Shown here in pieces: positions 6,026 to 6,688 of a stretch of 6,688 nt of DNA (its first letter is position 1; each line of letters opens with the position of its first letter). This stretch comes from Acidimicrobiia bacterium. GTDB taxonomy: Bacteria > Actinomycetota > Acidimicrobiia > Spongiisociales > SHLN01. The DNA lies in assembly GCA_030623545.1 (NCBI GenBank), contig JAUXLW010000067.1, positions 1 through 6,688 of the forward strand. Direction: 5' to 3'. A program made the position numbers and the translations under genes. A model generated the notes under the pieces. It worked only from the letters and a program-made list of their open reading frames with translations. It did not search any database and had not been told where the DNA came from.

Positions 6026-6688
6026 ATGGTTGTCCGCGACTACCACCGGCCCTCCAGCCTGGACGAAGCCTTCCGGCTCCTGGCGCGCGCCGGCGTCACT
6101 ACGGTCCTGGTGGGCGGTGGAACTACGCTGGCTGCGAGGGGAGAGCAGGGACCAGTCGAGATCGTAGATTTGCAGGGCCTCGACTTGGATGGCATTGAGC
6201 TGGAGAACGGAAGAGTTCGCATTGGGGCGATGGCGCGCCTGCAAGCACTTGTCGACCACGCTTCAGTACCGCCGATGGTGCGAGATCTAGCAAAACGGGA
6301 AGCTGCCAGCACCTTCCGCAACGTCGCCACGGTCGGTGGAACGTTGGCGGCGGGAGATTACGAGAGCGTGCTGCTGGCCGGCTTCCTCGCTCACCGGGGG
6401 GTGGTCGGTGTCGCTCACGCCTCCGGCTCAGTGGAGCTCCCGCTACCCGACCTGCTTGCCGACCGTAGTCGTTTGGACGGTGGCATCATCACCCACTTGA
6501 CGATGGAGTCGGAAGGCTCCCTGGCATACGCCGCTACCGGCCGGACGCCGGCCGATCGCCCGATTGTGGCTGCGGTGCTTGCAGGGATCGGAAGCGACGC
6601 CCGGGTGGCGCTAACAGGCGTCGCGGCAACCCCGGTCATGATCGAGCCGAGCACGATCGCCGATCTCGAGCCGCCCGGTGACTTTCGC
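6026..6688 (+). CDS. FAD-binding subunit of a CO/xanthine dehydrogenase-type molybdoenzyme (CoxM/CutM-like), N-terminal part
   Basis: The reading frame is open from the ATG to the window end and gives 221 residues of an expected 260-290. Residues 1-20 (YHRPSSLDEAFRLLA) match the start of the molybdopterin-dehydrogenase FAD-binding domain. LVGGGTTLAARG (28-39) is the first flavin motif, and FRNVATVGGTLAAGDYES (97-114) is the second. In most relatives the second motif reads TIGGNxA with Asn where this protein has Thr. Such subunits pass electrons from the molybdenum and 2Fe-2S subunits to a quinone or other acceptor, usually in a three-gene operon with small and large subunits. Those genes would lie to the right of the window. 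The protein is cytoplasmic or membrane-associated, with no signal peptide. It is not part of the minus-strand molybdoprotein operon, which is transcribed away from it. Substrate (CO, purines, aromatic carboxylates) cannot be told from this subunit. Confidence 0.85.
   Translation, partial: MVVRDYHRPSSLDEAFRLLARAGVTTVLVGGGTTLAARGEQGPVEIVDLQGLDLDGIELENGRVRIGAMARLQALVDHASVPPMVRDLAKREAASTFRNVATVGGTLAAGDYESVLLAGFLAHRGVVGVAHASGSVELPLPDLLADRSRLDGGIITHLTMESEGSLAYAATGRTPADRPIVAAVLAGIGSDARVALTGVAATPVMIEPSTIADLEPPGDFR

Overview
The window looks like chromosomal DNA of a high-GC Gram-positive bacterium of the Actinomycetota, probably an uncultured or little-studied lineage; Acidimicrobiia-like is a guess. 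The reasons are the GC-rich codon use, a DivIVA-type coiled-coil protein of the actinobacterial Scy/FilP style, a polytopic molybdoprotein with an internal twin-arginine motif, and two starts that look leaderless. No taxon can be proved from the sequence alone.

Layout. Bases 1-191 (minus) hold the N-terminal part of a peptide-methionine (R)-S-oxide reductase (MsrB), cut by the window edge. Divergent from it, 309-1994 (plus) encodes a 561-residue, almost wholly coiled-coil protein with a short DivIVA-like N-terminus. It converges on a two-gene minus-strand operon read from 5692 to 2160: a membrane-anchored molybdopterin oxidoreductase of the sulfite-oxidase superfamily, then, after 11 bases, a GMC flavoprotein related to long-chain alcohol oxidases. 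Beyond the operon, 6026 to the window end (plus) starts the FAD-binding subunit of a second kind of molybdoenzyme (CO dehydrogenase/xanthine dehydrogenase family). It is cut by the edge.

The most unusual content is a pair of 161-bp fold-back repeats. Copy A (1993-2153) fills essentially the whole space between the two convergent genes. Copy B (5784-5944) lies upstream of the operon in opposite orientation. They share a 58-bp core with three differences and have long imperfect terminal inverted repeats starting AGTGTCC. Hand alignment of the arms shows that nearly all transition differences between paired arms keep G-U pairing on the same element strand in both copies. This suggests folding as RNA, or a strand-biased mutation process. 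The copies look like MITE-type non-autonomous elements and together bracket the operon as a 3.95-kb unit.

How the genes work together: the molybdoprotein and the flavoprotein are probably co-transcribed and may form one redox route, but the substrate is unknown and their predicted compartments differ. MsrB and the coiled-coil protein have independent, household-type roles (repair of oxidised methionine; polar growth or cell shape). The FAD subunit presumably starts a separate operon continuing to the right.
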